A stretch of DNA of 12,651 bases from an uncultured Parabacteroides sp. (GTDB lineage Bacteria > Bacteroidota > Bacteroidia > Bacteroidales > Tannerellaceae): contig USAD01000051.1 of assembly GCA_900552415.1 (NCBI GenBank), positions 1 to 12,651 of the forward strand. Direction: 5' to 3'. The notes under the pieces were generated by a model, which was not told where the DNA came from, did not search any database, and was given only the letters and a program-made list of their open reading frames with translations. This document shows, piece after piece, positions 1 through 6,393 of this stretch (its first letter is position 1; each line of letters starts with the position of its first letter). A program made the position numbers and the translations under genes.

Positions 1-1329
1 CTCCTCGTTGTCGGCCGGCTCGGCCTCCGGGTCTTTCTGGTCGGCGCCGAAGACGATGCGCCATCCCGGCTTGAGGATCTGCTTGCCGGTGGTCTTGAAC
101 TCCACCTCCTTGACCTTACCCATGACGGTCGTGGTCGAGATCTCGCAGTCGGGATAGAAGGCGGCGATGAAGCGGCGGGCGACCAGGTCGTAGACCTTCC
201 GCTCGTTGTCTGTCAGTCCCCGGGCGGGTACGCCGGTCGGGATGATGGCGTGGTGGTCGGTCACTTTCGAGTTGTCGAACACCTTCTTGCTTTTGGGCAG
301 CTTGGCCTCCTGCAGCAGCGGGGCGGTCAGCTCGGTGTAGTCCACCAGCCCCCTCAGGGTGGCGGGCACCTTCGGATAGATGTCGTCGCTCAGGAAGGTG
401 GTGTCGACACGCGGATAGGTGGTCACCTTCTTCTCGTAGAGCGACTGGATCAGTTTCAGTGTATCGTCGGCGGTGAAGGCGAACTTCTTGTTGCACTCCA
501 CCTGGAGCGAGGTCAGGTCGAACAGCCTGGGCGCGAACTCCTTGCCCTTCTTGGCGGTCACCTGGGTGATCACGAAGGGATCGTCGACCACCTCGCTCAG
601 GAACCGCTCGCCCTCGGCCTTGTCGGTGAACTTGCCCTTGGTGGCCGAGAAGGTGACGCCCCGGTAGAGCGTCTTCAGCTCCCAATAGGGCTCCGGCTTG
701 AAATGGTCGATCTCGTTCTGCCGGTTGACGATCAGGGCGAGGGTAGGGGTCTGTACGCGGCCGATGGAGAGCACCTGCCGGTTCTGCCCATAGCGCAGGG
801 TATAGAGCCGGGTGGCGTTCATGCCCAGCAGCCAGTCGCCGATGGCCCTCGAGAGGCCCGCCTCATAGAGCTTGTTGAAGGCGGCCTGGTCCTTGAGTTG
901 CTGGAATCCCTCGCGGATCGCCTCCTCCGTCAGCGACGAGATCCAGAGGCGGTAGACCGGGCATCGGCAGCCCGCCTTCTGCATGACCCACCGCTGGATC
1001 AGCTCGCCCTCCTGGCCGGCATCACCGCAGTTGATCACCATCTCGGCCCGGCTCATCAGCTCCTCGATCGTGCGGAACTGCTGCTCGTACGAGGGGTTGT
1101 CGATCAGCTTGATACCGAAGCGGGGCGGGATCATGGGCAGGGCGGAGAGGCTCCAGTGTTTCCAGCTCTCCGAATACTCGTGCGGCCCCTTGAGCGTGCA
1201 GAGATGGCCAAAGGTCCAGGTGACCTGGTACCCGTTTCCCTCCAAATACCCGTTCTTGGTGTCGGTGGCGCCCAATACCTCCGCGATCTCGCTGGGGACA
1301 CTCGGTTTCTCGGCAATACAAACTTTCAT
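1..1329 (-). CDS. topB: DNA topoisomerase III (type IA), N-terminal part, cut by window edge
   Basis: Type IA topoisomerase that nicks one strand through a 5'-phosphotyrosine and passes single strands, helping to decatenate DNA and resolve recombination intermediates. Read on the minus strand from ATG 1329-1327, the frame stays open for 443 codons to the window edge, so the C-terminal part is missing. It opens with MKVCIAEKPSV, the TOPRIM strand with its glutamate at residue 7. It continues with GDAGQEGELIQRW around residues 102-115 (second TOPRIM motif) and SIGRVQTPTLALI. The catalytic motif TTYPRVDTTFLS places the active tyrosine at residue 305. The second acidic TOPRIM residue (DxD in most relatives) is Gly105 here. 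The gene faces away from the capsule genes and is probably the chromosomal or element-borne neighbour of the locus. Symbol assigned by family. Confidence 0.95.
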   Translation of the reverse strand, partial: MKVCIAEKPSVPSEIAEVLGATDTKNGYLEGNGYQVTWTFGHLCTLKGPHEYSESWKHWSLSALPMIPPRFGIKLIDNPSYEQQFRTIEELMSRAEMVINCGDAGQEGELIQRWVMQKAGCRCPVYRLWISSLTEEAIREGFQQLKDQAAFNKLYEAGLSRAIGDWLLGMNATRLYTLRYGQNRQVLSIGRVQTPTLALIVNRQNEIDHFKPEPYWELKTLYRGVTFSATKGKFTDKAEGERFLSEVVDDPFVITQVTAKKGKEFAPRLFDLTSLQVECNKKFAFTADDTLKLIQSLYEKKVTTYPRVDTTFLSDDIYPKVPATLRGLVDYTELTAPLLQEAKLPKSKKVFDNSKVTDHHAIIPTGVPARGLTDNERKVYDLVARRFIAAFYPDCEISTTTVMGKVKEVEFKTTGKQILKPGWRIVFGADQKDPEAEPADNEE

Positions 1330-1683
1330 CGACAACAAATTCGAATTTACGGCGCGAAATTAAGGTATTATTTTGTGACTATAAAATTATAAATAACCGG
1401 GAGGGCTAAGAGACAAATAATCACAAGCGCAAAGATTGTTTATGTTTTACGCACTATTTGTCCATTTTTTGCCTATATTTGCGATGTCATGGTACGGCGT
1501 GATGATTTCCGCGAATCTAGTGGTTCTTGTGCAGAGGTCGCACGTGCAGGCTGTGTCCTTACGTCATATACTAAGCCGCCCAAAAGCTTTAGCTGATGGG
1601 GAGGGGAGGTTTTATATGTGTGAGATAGAACAAACAACAATCAATAATGAGAGACCCTTTTTTTACTAAATGAGTTGGAAAAT
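1330..1683. other. Divergent intergenic region: topB upstream and upxY leader
   Basis: About 354 bases without a convincing gene between divergent topB and upxY. The topB-proximal third is very A+T rich. A good -7 box lies at 1474-1481, so the upxY transcript would carry a leader of roughly 195 nt. The leader contains CACGTG-centred and AGCT-rich stretches and a run of T at about 1657-1665, but no textbook hairpin-plus-U-tract that I can draw. A frame open from about 1436 to 1669 overlaps the promoter and has no recognisable protein features. Known Bacteroides capsule operons carry long leaders on which UpxY acts; that role here is inference. Confidence 0.5.
1474..1481 (+). promoter_or_regulatory. 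Putative Bacteroidota -7 promoter box for upxY
   Basis: TATATTTG matches the Bacteroidota -7 consensus TAnnTTTG exactly. A TTTG lies at 1457-1460, but the gap of 13 bp is shorter than the usual spacing of about 20 bp, so the -33 element is uncertain. Initiation would be near 1488. I found no convincing long inverted repeats around it, so this promoter does not look invertible. Confidence 0.45.
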
Positions 1684-2238
1684 ATGATGTTACCCTGTAA
1701 AGACCACCCGGCGCCACCTGTCTGGTACGCGTTGCAGACGTTTTACCAGAAAGAATCGGAAGTAGAATCCTATCTGAGGGAAAATGGTTATTCACCCTTT
1801 ATTCCACGGGTTTACCAAGAGAAGGAGGTTGGAGATGGGAAAAGTGTCATAAAACTGGTTCCTGCGGTACACAACCTGCTGTTCCTGCCTAAGGAGGGGG
1901 ATGGCGGACGTTTGGCGCGGATCCTGGCGGACTGTCCGGTGGCGGTGCGGATCCTGCGCCATCGCGATACGGGGGCGCTTTACGAGATCCCCGACAGCCA
2001 GATGGTGGAATTCCGGCTCATGTGTGATCCCAAATATAAGGATAAGGAGACCTTTTATACGGATCGATCCTTCGCGGATGAGCGACCGGGCAAGCCGGTT
2101 CGGATCAAACGGGGGCTCTTCAAGGGAATTGAGGGAAAGTTGGTGCGCTATCAGGACCGTTATTTCGTGGTGGTTTGCCTGGCGACCATGGGCGTTTTCC
2201 TGAAAATCTCCCGTTGGTATTGTGAGATAATAGAATGA
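1684..2238 (+). CDS. UpxY-family (NusG-like) capsule transcription antiterminator
   Basis: NusG paralogue of the UpxY type, which binds elongating RNA polymerase at its own capsule operon and prevents premature termination in the leader. The 184-residue protein has the NGN signature WYALQTFYQKESEVESYL at residues 14-31, with PFIPRVYQ following. The C-terminal KOW motif runs from about residue 136 (GKPVRIKRGLFKGIEGKLV) and is followed by hydrophobic strands. I chose ATG 1684; an upstream TTG at 1675 would add three residues, and a second ATG follows directly at 1687. It is the first gene of the capsule transcript. No UpxZ-like gene follows; the next gene starts 277 bp downstream. Family confident, individual identity unknown. 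Confidence 0.93.
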   Translation: MMLPCKDHPAPPVWYALQTFYQKESEVESYLRENGYSPFIPRVYQEKEVGDGKSVIKLVPAVHNLLFLPKEGDGGRLARILADCPVAVRILRHRDTGALYEIPDSQMVEFRLMCDPKYKDKETFYTDRSFADERPGKPVRIKRGLFKGIEGKLVRYQDRYFVVVCLATMGVFLKISRWYCEIIE

Positions 2239-2259
2239 ATAATATCATGTTTTATATAT

Positions 2260-2278
2260 AAAGAGTTATAGACTCTTT
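2260..2278 (+). other. Short hairpin just after upxY
   Basis: AAAGAGT and ACTCTTT form a perfect 7-bp stem around a 5-nt TATAG loop, 21 nt past the upxY stop. With one bulge the stem extends by two A-T pairs. It lacks G+C and a clean U-tract, so it is at best a weak terminator or pause site. Placed between a NusG-like regulator and wzc, it could be a site on which antitermination acts; that is inference. Confidence 0.4.
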
Positions 2279-2441
2279 TATGAAATGTTAAGGTTTACTT
2301 GACATGATGGACGGGGGTGCACGTGAGTGTATCCCTGTTCTTTGTCGTTATGTAAAGTGTGACGCGTCGTTCAGAGGCGCATGAACATTTTGTCCTTTAG
2401 GGTGTTTATCCTATGTGCGATCATTTTATGACATATCCTGT

Positions 2442-2478
2442 TTCCGGCTGGGGGGCACGGACCGTGCGATTCCGGGAA
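2442..2478 (+). other. Nested GC-rich inverted repeat in the wzc leader
   Basis: GCACGG (2455-2460) and CCGTGC (2462-2467) form a near-perfect 13-bp palindrome. It is nested inside TTCCGG (2442-2447) and CCGGGAA (2472-2478), which pair with one bulge. The structure lies 38 nt before the wzc start, in an otherwise A+T-rich stretch, and no U-run follows it. It could be an operator, an RNA pause or stability hairpin, or a protein-binding site. Confidence 0.4.
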
Positions 2479-2515
2479 TAATTACTCATGTTAAAATAAT
2501 TTACAGCAGATCTAT

Positions 2516-3832
2516 ATGGCAATTGAACAACAAACAACAGGGGTGAACGGTGTCGCTCACCCTATGGAGGAGGATTCGTTGCGAATCCAGGATCTTTTGG
2601 GCCTCTGCCTCGGCAAGTGGTGGTGGTTCGTGATCTCATTGGCGGTCACCCTTTCGGTGGCGGTCCTTTATCTGATGATGACCCCGTCGGTCTATACCCG
2701 TTCGGCGGCCGTCCTGATCAAGTCAGACCAGAAGGGAGGTTCTACAGTTACGGGTGCGGAGGAGTTCGCCGACCTGGGGCTTTTCAAGAACAGCTCCAAC
2801 GTCTACAACGAGTTGCAGACCATGAAGTCGCCTGCCCTGATGGAGGAGGTGGTGACCCGCCTGGGGCTGAACGAGACCTTTACGGTCAAGGATGGGCTGA
2901 AGCCCCGCGAGCTTTATAAATGCGCCCCGGTGGTGGTGATCTTCAACGACCCGAGCCGGGTAGGGGTGAGCTTCACCATCGAGCTATCCGCTCAAAACGA
3001 GTTTACCCTGAGCGATTTCAGCTATCGGGGAGAGGAATACGACGAGCGGCTGACGGGTGCGCTGGGCGATTCGATCCAGACGCCGGTGGGCACGCTGTTG
3101 CTCTCCGCTACGCCCGATTATGGGGCTGACTATTACAACCGGCCGATCCGTTACGTCCGTTCGGCGGTCGACGGGGTGGCCAACGGTTATGCGGCGAAGA
3201 TGAATGTGAACTTTATCGATAAGGAGAGTACGGTGATCAGCCTGAGCATCGCCGACGCCTCGATCCAGAAGGCGGAGGATATCCTGAACAGCCTGATCCA
3301 GGTCTACAACGAGCGTTGGATCCTGGACAAGAACCAGATTGCCGTCAGCACCTCGCGTTTTATCAACGAGCGTCTGCAGGTGATCGAGCGGGAGCTGGGC
3401 AATGTGGACGACAGCATCTCGAGCTTCAAGAGCGAGAACCTGCTGCCCGACGTGAACGCCGCCTCCAACCTCTACCTGACCCAGTCGGCCACCAACCGCG
3501 ACCGGATGATGGAGCTGAGCAACCAGATCACGGCGGCCCGGGTGGTGCGGCAGTCGCTGAACCGGCAGTTCCAGCTTTTGCCCGCCAACCTGGAGATGGG
3601 CAGCAATGTGGTGAACGATCAGATCAAGGAGTATAACGCCCTGTTGCAGGAGCGGAGCAAACTGTTGAGCAACTCGAGCGAGCGGAACCCCTACGTGCGC
3701 AACCTGACCGACCGGGCGGTGGCGATGCGGGAGGTGATCGTACAGTCGGTGGACAACCTGATCTCGAACCTGAACAACCAGATCCAGAACGTCCGGACAC
3801 AGGATGTGCAGACCCGGGCGCAGATCGCCTAG
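2516..3832 (+). CDS. N-terminal Wzc fragment: Wzz domain with first membrane helix
   Basis: 438 residues from ATG 2516 to the TAG. A cytoplasmic lead of about 33 residues precedes a hydrophobic helix at about 34-55 (KWWWFVISLAVTLSVAVLYL). A periplasmic alpha/beta Wzz domain follows, then a long helical coiled-coil stretch (about residues 260-430) that is rich in Asn, Gln, Arg and Glu. The fragment ends inside the returning coiled coil at QTRAQIA, before the expected SPNQ/NPNQ...LLSVERQQKVKE turn, so on its own it lacks the second helix and the kinase. Codons are strongly G+C-ending compared with the ATPase cassette downstream. Confidence 0.85.
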   Translation: MAIEQQTTGVNGVAHPMEEDSLRIQDLLGLCLGKWWWFVISLAVTLSVAVLYLMMTPSVYTRSAAVLIKSDQKGGSTVTGAEEFADLGLFKNSSNVYNELQTMKSPALMEEVVTRLGLNETFTVKDGLKPRELYKCAPVVVIFNDPSRVGVSFTIELSAQNEFTLSDFSYRGEEYDERLTGALGDSIQTPVGTLLLSATPDYGADYYNRPIRYVRSAVDGVANGYAAKMNVNFIDKESTVISLSIADASIQKAEDILNSLIQVYNERWILDKNQIAVSTSRFINERLQVIERELGNVDDSISSFKSENLLPDVNAASNLYLTQSATNRDRMMELSNQITAARVVRQSLNRQFQLLPANLEMGSNVVNDQIKEYNALLQERSKLLSNSSERNPYVRNLTDRAVAMREVIVQSVDNLISNLNNQIQNVRTQDVQTRAQIA

Positions 3833-3862
3833 AACCCGAACCAGGCTAAATATCTGCTCTCG

Positions 3863-4906
3863 GTGGAGCGGCAGCAGAAGGTGAAGGAGTCGCTTTACCT
3901 CTACCTGTTGCAGAAGCGGGAGGAGAACGAGCTGTCGCAGGCCTTTACCGCCTACAACAACCGGGTGATTACGCCGCCTCGCGGCTCGATGATCCCGACG
4001 GCTCCGAAAAGCCAACAGATTCTATTGATTGCTTTTGTTTTAGGTTTGATGATACCGGTGGGTATCCTTTATTTGCGTGAGATCATGAATACCCGCTTGC
4101 GGGGTCGTAAGGACCTGGAGCGGCTCTCGGTGCCCTTTGCCGGTGAGATTCCTTTGGCGAAGGGAGAGTCGAAGCGGAAACTGGGCGGCAAATCGGCGGC
4201 AAAGCCGGATTACCGGCTGGTGGTGAAGCCGGGCGCGCGCGACGTGCTGAACGAGGCGTTCCGGGTGGCCCGGACCAACCTCGAGTTTATGGCCGGTTCC
4301 GACCAGGCGCATCAGGCCCTGATGCTCACCTCCTTCAACCCGGGCAGCGGTAAGACCTTTATCACGCTCAACCTGGGTGCCAGTCTGGCGCTGCGCGAGA
4401 AGCGGGTGCTGCTGATCGATATGGATATGCGGCGGGCGAGCCTGAGTAGCGTGGTGCGGAAGCCGTCGAGCGGTCTCTCGAACTATCTGGTGGGCCGTCT
4501 GGACGATTGGCGGACGGCGGTGGTGCCGGTAGCGGAGGTGCCGAACCTCTCGATCTTGCCGGTAGGCACGGTGCCGCCTAACCCGACGGAGCTGTTGCTG
4601 AACCCGCGGATGACGGAGCTGCTGGCAGCGGCCCGGGCGGACTACGACTACCTGATCTTCGACTGCCCGCCGGTGGAGGTGGTGGCCGACGCGTCGATCA
4701 TCGCCCAATGGGCGGACACGACCCTCTTCGTGGTGCGTGCCGGCCTGATGGAGCGGGAGATGCTACCGGTAGTCGAGCAGTTGTATGCCGATAAGAAATT
4801 CAAGAATATGGCGTTGTTGCTCAACGGTACGACGGTGGCCTACGGTTACAAGAACTACGGCTACCGGTATGGGTATCATTACGGTTACGGCCATTACGCC
4901 AAGTAA
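3863..4906 (+). CDS. C-terminal Wzc fragment: second membrane helix, BY-kinase and tyrosine tail
   Basis: The first plausible restart after the TAG is GTG 3863, giving 347 residues numbered from there. It retains ERQQKVKESLYLYLLQKREEN and the PP-rich GNVR-like stretch VITPPRGSMIPTAPKS. A membrane helix follows at about 52-72. The bacterial tyrosine kinase then shows Walker A NPGSGKT (159-165), Walker A' VLLIDMDMRR (182-191) and Walker B YLIFDCPP (263-270). The tail after residue 326 has nine tyrosines in 19 residues, the autophosphorylated cluster. All kinase motifs are intact, so this part could still bind ATP and phosphorylate if it is translated. Its stop TAA abuts the stop of the convergent amidase gene with no spacer. 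Confidence 0.82.
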   Translation: MERQQKVKESLYLYLLQKREENELSQAFTAYNNRVITPPRGSMIPTAPKSQQILLIAFVLGLMIPVGILYLREIMNTRLRGRKDLERLSVPFAGEIPLAKGESKRKLGGKSAAKPDYRLVVKPGARDVLNEAFRVARTNLEFMAGSDQAHQALMLTSFNPGSGKTFITLNLGASLALREKRVLLIDMDMRRASLSSVVRKPSSGLSNYLVGRLDDWRTAVVPVAEVPNLSILPVGTVPPNPTELLLNPRMTELLAAARADYDYLIFDCPPVEVVADASIIAQWADTTLFVVRAGLMEREMLPVVEQLYADKKFKNMALLLNGTTVAYGYKNYGYRYGYHYGYGHYAK

Positions 4907-5413
4907 CTAGCGGTATTCCCAGCGGGCGTCGAAGCAGGGACAGGCCTTGCGGACCCCCGGTAGGTCTCGATGGCCGGCAATCAATGCGTCGGGAAAGAGG
5001 CGATGGAGTTTTTCCAGTAGTTCCCGCAAAGCCTGTTTTTGTTGGGAAGTACGGGTATCGGCCGGTTTACCCAGTTCATCCAGTCCTCCCTCATAACAGA
5101 CAGCGATTGAGCAACGGTTGAAACCCCGGGCGTGCGCGCCTACTTCGAGGAGTTGCCGATGACGGGTCAGGGTGCCATCTTGTCGGATGTAGAAATGGTA
5201 ACCAATGGTTCTGAAGCCCCGTGCTTTATGGTCGCGGAGCAGTTGTTCCACGGGATAATCCTGGTCGCGTCGAGTAGCTGAGCAGTGGATGACGATGAAG
5301 CGGACACTGTCCGCTCCATTCATCATCAATCCGTTTTCCACCCGGGTCAGCAGGTCGCGCTCGTTGAGCACCTCATCCCCACCGACAATCATGGGAAAAG
5401 ATTCTTGTACCAT
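4907..5413 (-). CDS. N-acetylmuramoyl-L-alanine amidase, T7-lysozyme type (Amidase_2)
   Basis: Zinc amidase that cleaves the bond between MurNAc and L-Ala of peptidoglycan. In the 168-residue frame the zinc ligands align with T7 lysozyme: His43 (FIVIHCSATR), His148 (AGHRDLPG) and Cys158 (KACPCFD). Tyr72 in TIGYHFYIRQDG and Lys156 match the catalytic Tyr/Lys. ARGFNRCSIAVCYEGG is the family core. There is no signal peptide, so it is cytoplasmic unless released some other way. The start is uncertain: ATG 5413 gives about 35 extra N-terminal residues, while the tandem Met30/Met31 would give a start closer to the family norm. It follows the smalltalk gene by 12 nt on the same strand. Such amidases recur beside Bacteroidales capsule loci; their role there is not known to me. 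Confidence 0.93.
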   Translation of the reverse strand: MVQESFPMIVGGDEVLNERDLLTRVENGLMMNGADSVRFIVIHCSATRRDQDYPVEQLLRDHKARGFRTIGYHFYIRQDGTLTRHRQLLEVGAHARGFNRCSIAVCYEGGLDELGKPADTRTSQQKQALRELLEKLHRLFPDALIAGHRDLPGVRKACPCFDARWEYR

Positions 5414-5425
5414 ACGTTTTTACTA

Positions 5426-5536
5426 TTAGAAATAAGAAACACAAGAGGATATGCCTAATGCCGTTAATGCGGCGATGATAGCTTGCGCGACGGCCTGAAG
5501 GATTCTTTTCCAATCGATTTTGTTTGTTGTTGACAT
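5426..5536 (-). CDS. Smalltalk-like micro-protein
   Basis: A 36-residue ORF, too short for most gene callers, lies between the HU-like and amidase genes. It starts MSTTNKIDWKRILQ, continues with an alanine-rich hydrophobic helix (about residues 14-29) and ends ISSCVSYF. This matches the layout I recall for the Bacteroidales 'smalltalk' family: a polar start with a W-K pair, one small hydrophobic helix, and a cysteine close to the C-terminus. It also sits in the usual position just upstream of the T7-type amidase. The hydrophobic helix could span or lie on the membrane and, by analogy with holins, might help the amidase reach the wall; that is speculation. ATG 5536 is the only ATG giving this frame. 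Confidence 0.8.
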   Translation of the reverse strand: MSTTNKIDWKRILQAVAQAIIAALTALGISSCVSYF

Positions 5537-5584
5537 AGCGTTGAGTTTTTTGAGTTAATAAAATAGTTGAATTTTTTTCGTGAT

Positions 5585-5651
5585 TAAGAGCGTGTCTAAA
5601 CCGGAACAATATCCACAATATTCGGATACGCTCTTTAAAGCGTTTTAGACA
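5585..5651. repeat. Interleaved inverted repeats between HU-like and smalltalk genes
   Basis: AAGAGCGTGTC (about 5586-5596) pairs with GATACGCTCTT (about 5625-5635) with a single G-U mismatch, enclosing AATAT/ATATT around CCACA. An overlapping pair, GTGTCTAAA (5592-5600) and TTTAGACAC (5644-5652), uses the same left arm, so two mutually exclusive folds are possible. The right arm overlaps the stop of the HU-like gene. It probably works as a terminator or RNA-stability element separating the HU-like transcript from smalltalk-amidase, or is a dispersed repeat. Confidence 0.55.
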
Positions 5652-6127
5652 CCACCCGGCGAACCTTCCTCATCCGTTTCGGACTCATCGGTTGTTGTCG
5701 TGCCGGTAGCCTCCTTGAAATCGATTTTAACCAGTTCGACTTTTTCGGGCAAGAGGGCATAGCGGAACGAGCCGTTGACGATCGTGTACTCGGGGTTGAA
5801 AGCTGGTCGGACACTTTTTATGAGCCGAGCGGTTACCTCATTTTCCGAGGTGACGGAGTTGGTTGTCAGGAGTTCGTTATAAAGGACCCCCATGCCATTT
5901 AACTTAATTTTATAACCGAGAGCCATATGGGTCATGCAATAGTAGGCCAGACGTTCGATCACACCGAACACGTCGGCGGGTGAAAGGGCTGATTCCTGAG
6001 CGATCTGAGTCGCTACTTGCTTTGTCTCGATCGTCCCGTAATAGTAAGCTTGGGCGGCGTAAACCGTCTCGCCCTTGCGTGGCCCGACTTTCAGGTCGAT
6101 CTTTCTCGCGTAGAATGGTTGTGCCAT
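5645..6127 (-). CDS. HU-family DNA-binding protein, capsule-locus type
   Basis: 160-residue protein beginning MAQPFYARKIDLKVGPRKGE. The HU/IHF-like core lies at about residues 30-110: VATQIAQESALSPADVFGVIERLAYY gives the paired helices, KIKLNGMGVLYNELL the beta arm base, and VRPAFNPEY the closing strand. It is longer than classical HU (about 90 residues), with an acidic, Thr-rich tail (TTTTDESETDEEGSPGGV), as in the elongated HU-like proteins common in Bacteroidales beside amidase genes. It probably binds and bends DNA; the target is unknown. It is read in the same direction as DUF4248, smalltalk and amidase but has its own upstream region. Confidence 0.88.
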   Translation of the reverse strand: MAQPFYARKIDLKVGPRKGETVYAAQAYYYGTIETKQVATQIAQESALSPADVFGVIERLAYYCMTHMALGYKIKLNGMGVLYNELLTTNSVTSENEVTARLIKSVRPAFNPEYTIVNGSFRYALLPEKVELVKIDFKEATGTTTTDESETDEEGSPGGV

Positions 6128-6164
6128 ACGTTGAAAAAATTAAAAGTGAATACTGAGTGAACTC

Positions 6165-6192
6165 TGTCAATTCTTTTGACATCACAAAGGTC
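6165..6192 (-). promoter_or_regulatory. Putative promoter and operator-like repeat for the HU-like gene
   Basis: On the minus strand GACCTTTG (6192-6185) differs from TAnnTTTG at one base and shares CCTTTGTG with the DUF4248 promoter. Just downstream, TGTCAA (6165-6170) and TTGACA (6176-6181) form an inverted repeat at the expected start of transcription, a position suited to a repressor site. No clear -33 box. Confidence 0.35.
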
Positions 6193-6294
6193 GGGAATGC
6201 TGAAAATCGGTTTTCCGACGCTTTCGGTCTTGTTCTGTTCCTTTCGTTTCCACCGTTCGGACGGCTATTGGAAATGAAGATTTCGCGGGCGTGA

Positions 6295-6387
6295 AGTGAA
6301 CAACTAACGGCTTGTCAAGTGAACAACTAGCGGTTACCCCTAGTGAATAACTGACGGCTTGACAAGTGAATAATAGATCACTTGGCG
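6295..6387. repeat. Iteron-like tandem repeats of about 23 bp, four units
   Basis: Units begin with AGTGAA at 6295, 6318, 6342 and 6365, giving a period of 23, 24 and 23 bp. The first three read AGTGAAyAACTrrCGG followed by a variable 3' part; the fourth is diverged. Units 1 and 3 end in CTTGnCAAG palindromes across the unit boundary. The fourth contains CAAGTGA/TCACTTG (6363-6369, 6378-6384), a 7-bp stem with an 8-nt loop. Two further AGTGAA copies occur at 6145 and 6156 near the HU-like start. The spacing of two helical turns suggests cooperative protein binding, by the HU-like or DUF4248 protein or by a lost replication protein. Confidence 0.75.
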
Positions 6388-6393
6388 AGCCCC

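Larger units (their letters stand above)
2516..4906 (+). pseudogene. wzc: Wzc-type polysaccharide co-polymerase / tyrosine autokinase, split by an in-frame TAG
   Basis: One continuous reading frame of 796 sense-equivalent codons encodes a Wzc-like inner-membrane protein that sets capsule chain length and drives export by cycles of autophosphorylation. The only interruption is TAG at 3830-3832. Both sides stay in the same frame and join a typical Wzc architecture: N-terminal transmembrane helix, periplasmic Wzz coiled coil, GNVR-like segment, second helix, cytoplasmic BY-kinase and tyrosine tail. Downstream codons and motifs show no further damage, so the change is recent, is a sequencing or assembly error, or is tolerated by re-initiation or readthrough. 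No Wza/OPX gene accompanies it in this window, though the two are commonly adjacent in Bacteroidales capsule loci. Confidence 0.85.

Noticed and set aside
250..1392. 380-codon plus-strand frame opposite topB
   Set aside because: Shadow of the topoisomerase frame in G+C-rich DNA; the minus strand carries all catalytic motifs.
1436..1669. 77-codon plus-strand frame upstream of upxY as a leader peptide gene
   Set aside because: It overlaps the best -7 box, has no family features, and begins at a non-ATG codon before the predicted transcription start.
1540..2324. CACGTGCA near 1540 and TGCACGTG near 2319 as ends of an invertible segment containing upxY
   Set aside because: The match is only 8 bp with a self-palindromic core, does not extend, and would invert a gene rather than just a promoter.
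2984..4015. Long minus-strand frame opposite wzc
   Set aside because: Its residues (many His, Arg, Leu) are typical of antisense shadows, and the plus strand encodes a recognisable Wzc.
5373..5618. 81-codon minus-strand frame over the smalltalk region
   Set aside because: It is out of frame with both the smalltalk ORF and the amidase and overlaps both; no protein-like features.
5910..6185. 91-codon minus-strand frame overlapping the HU-like gene start
   Set aside because: Most of it lies inside the HU-like gene in another frame and it is Arg/Ser rich, as expected of a shadow.
6295..6387. Tandem AGTGAA units as a CRISPR array
   Set aside because: The units are back-to-back, diverged and without unique spacers of constant length; no cas genes nearby.
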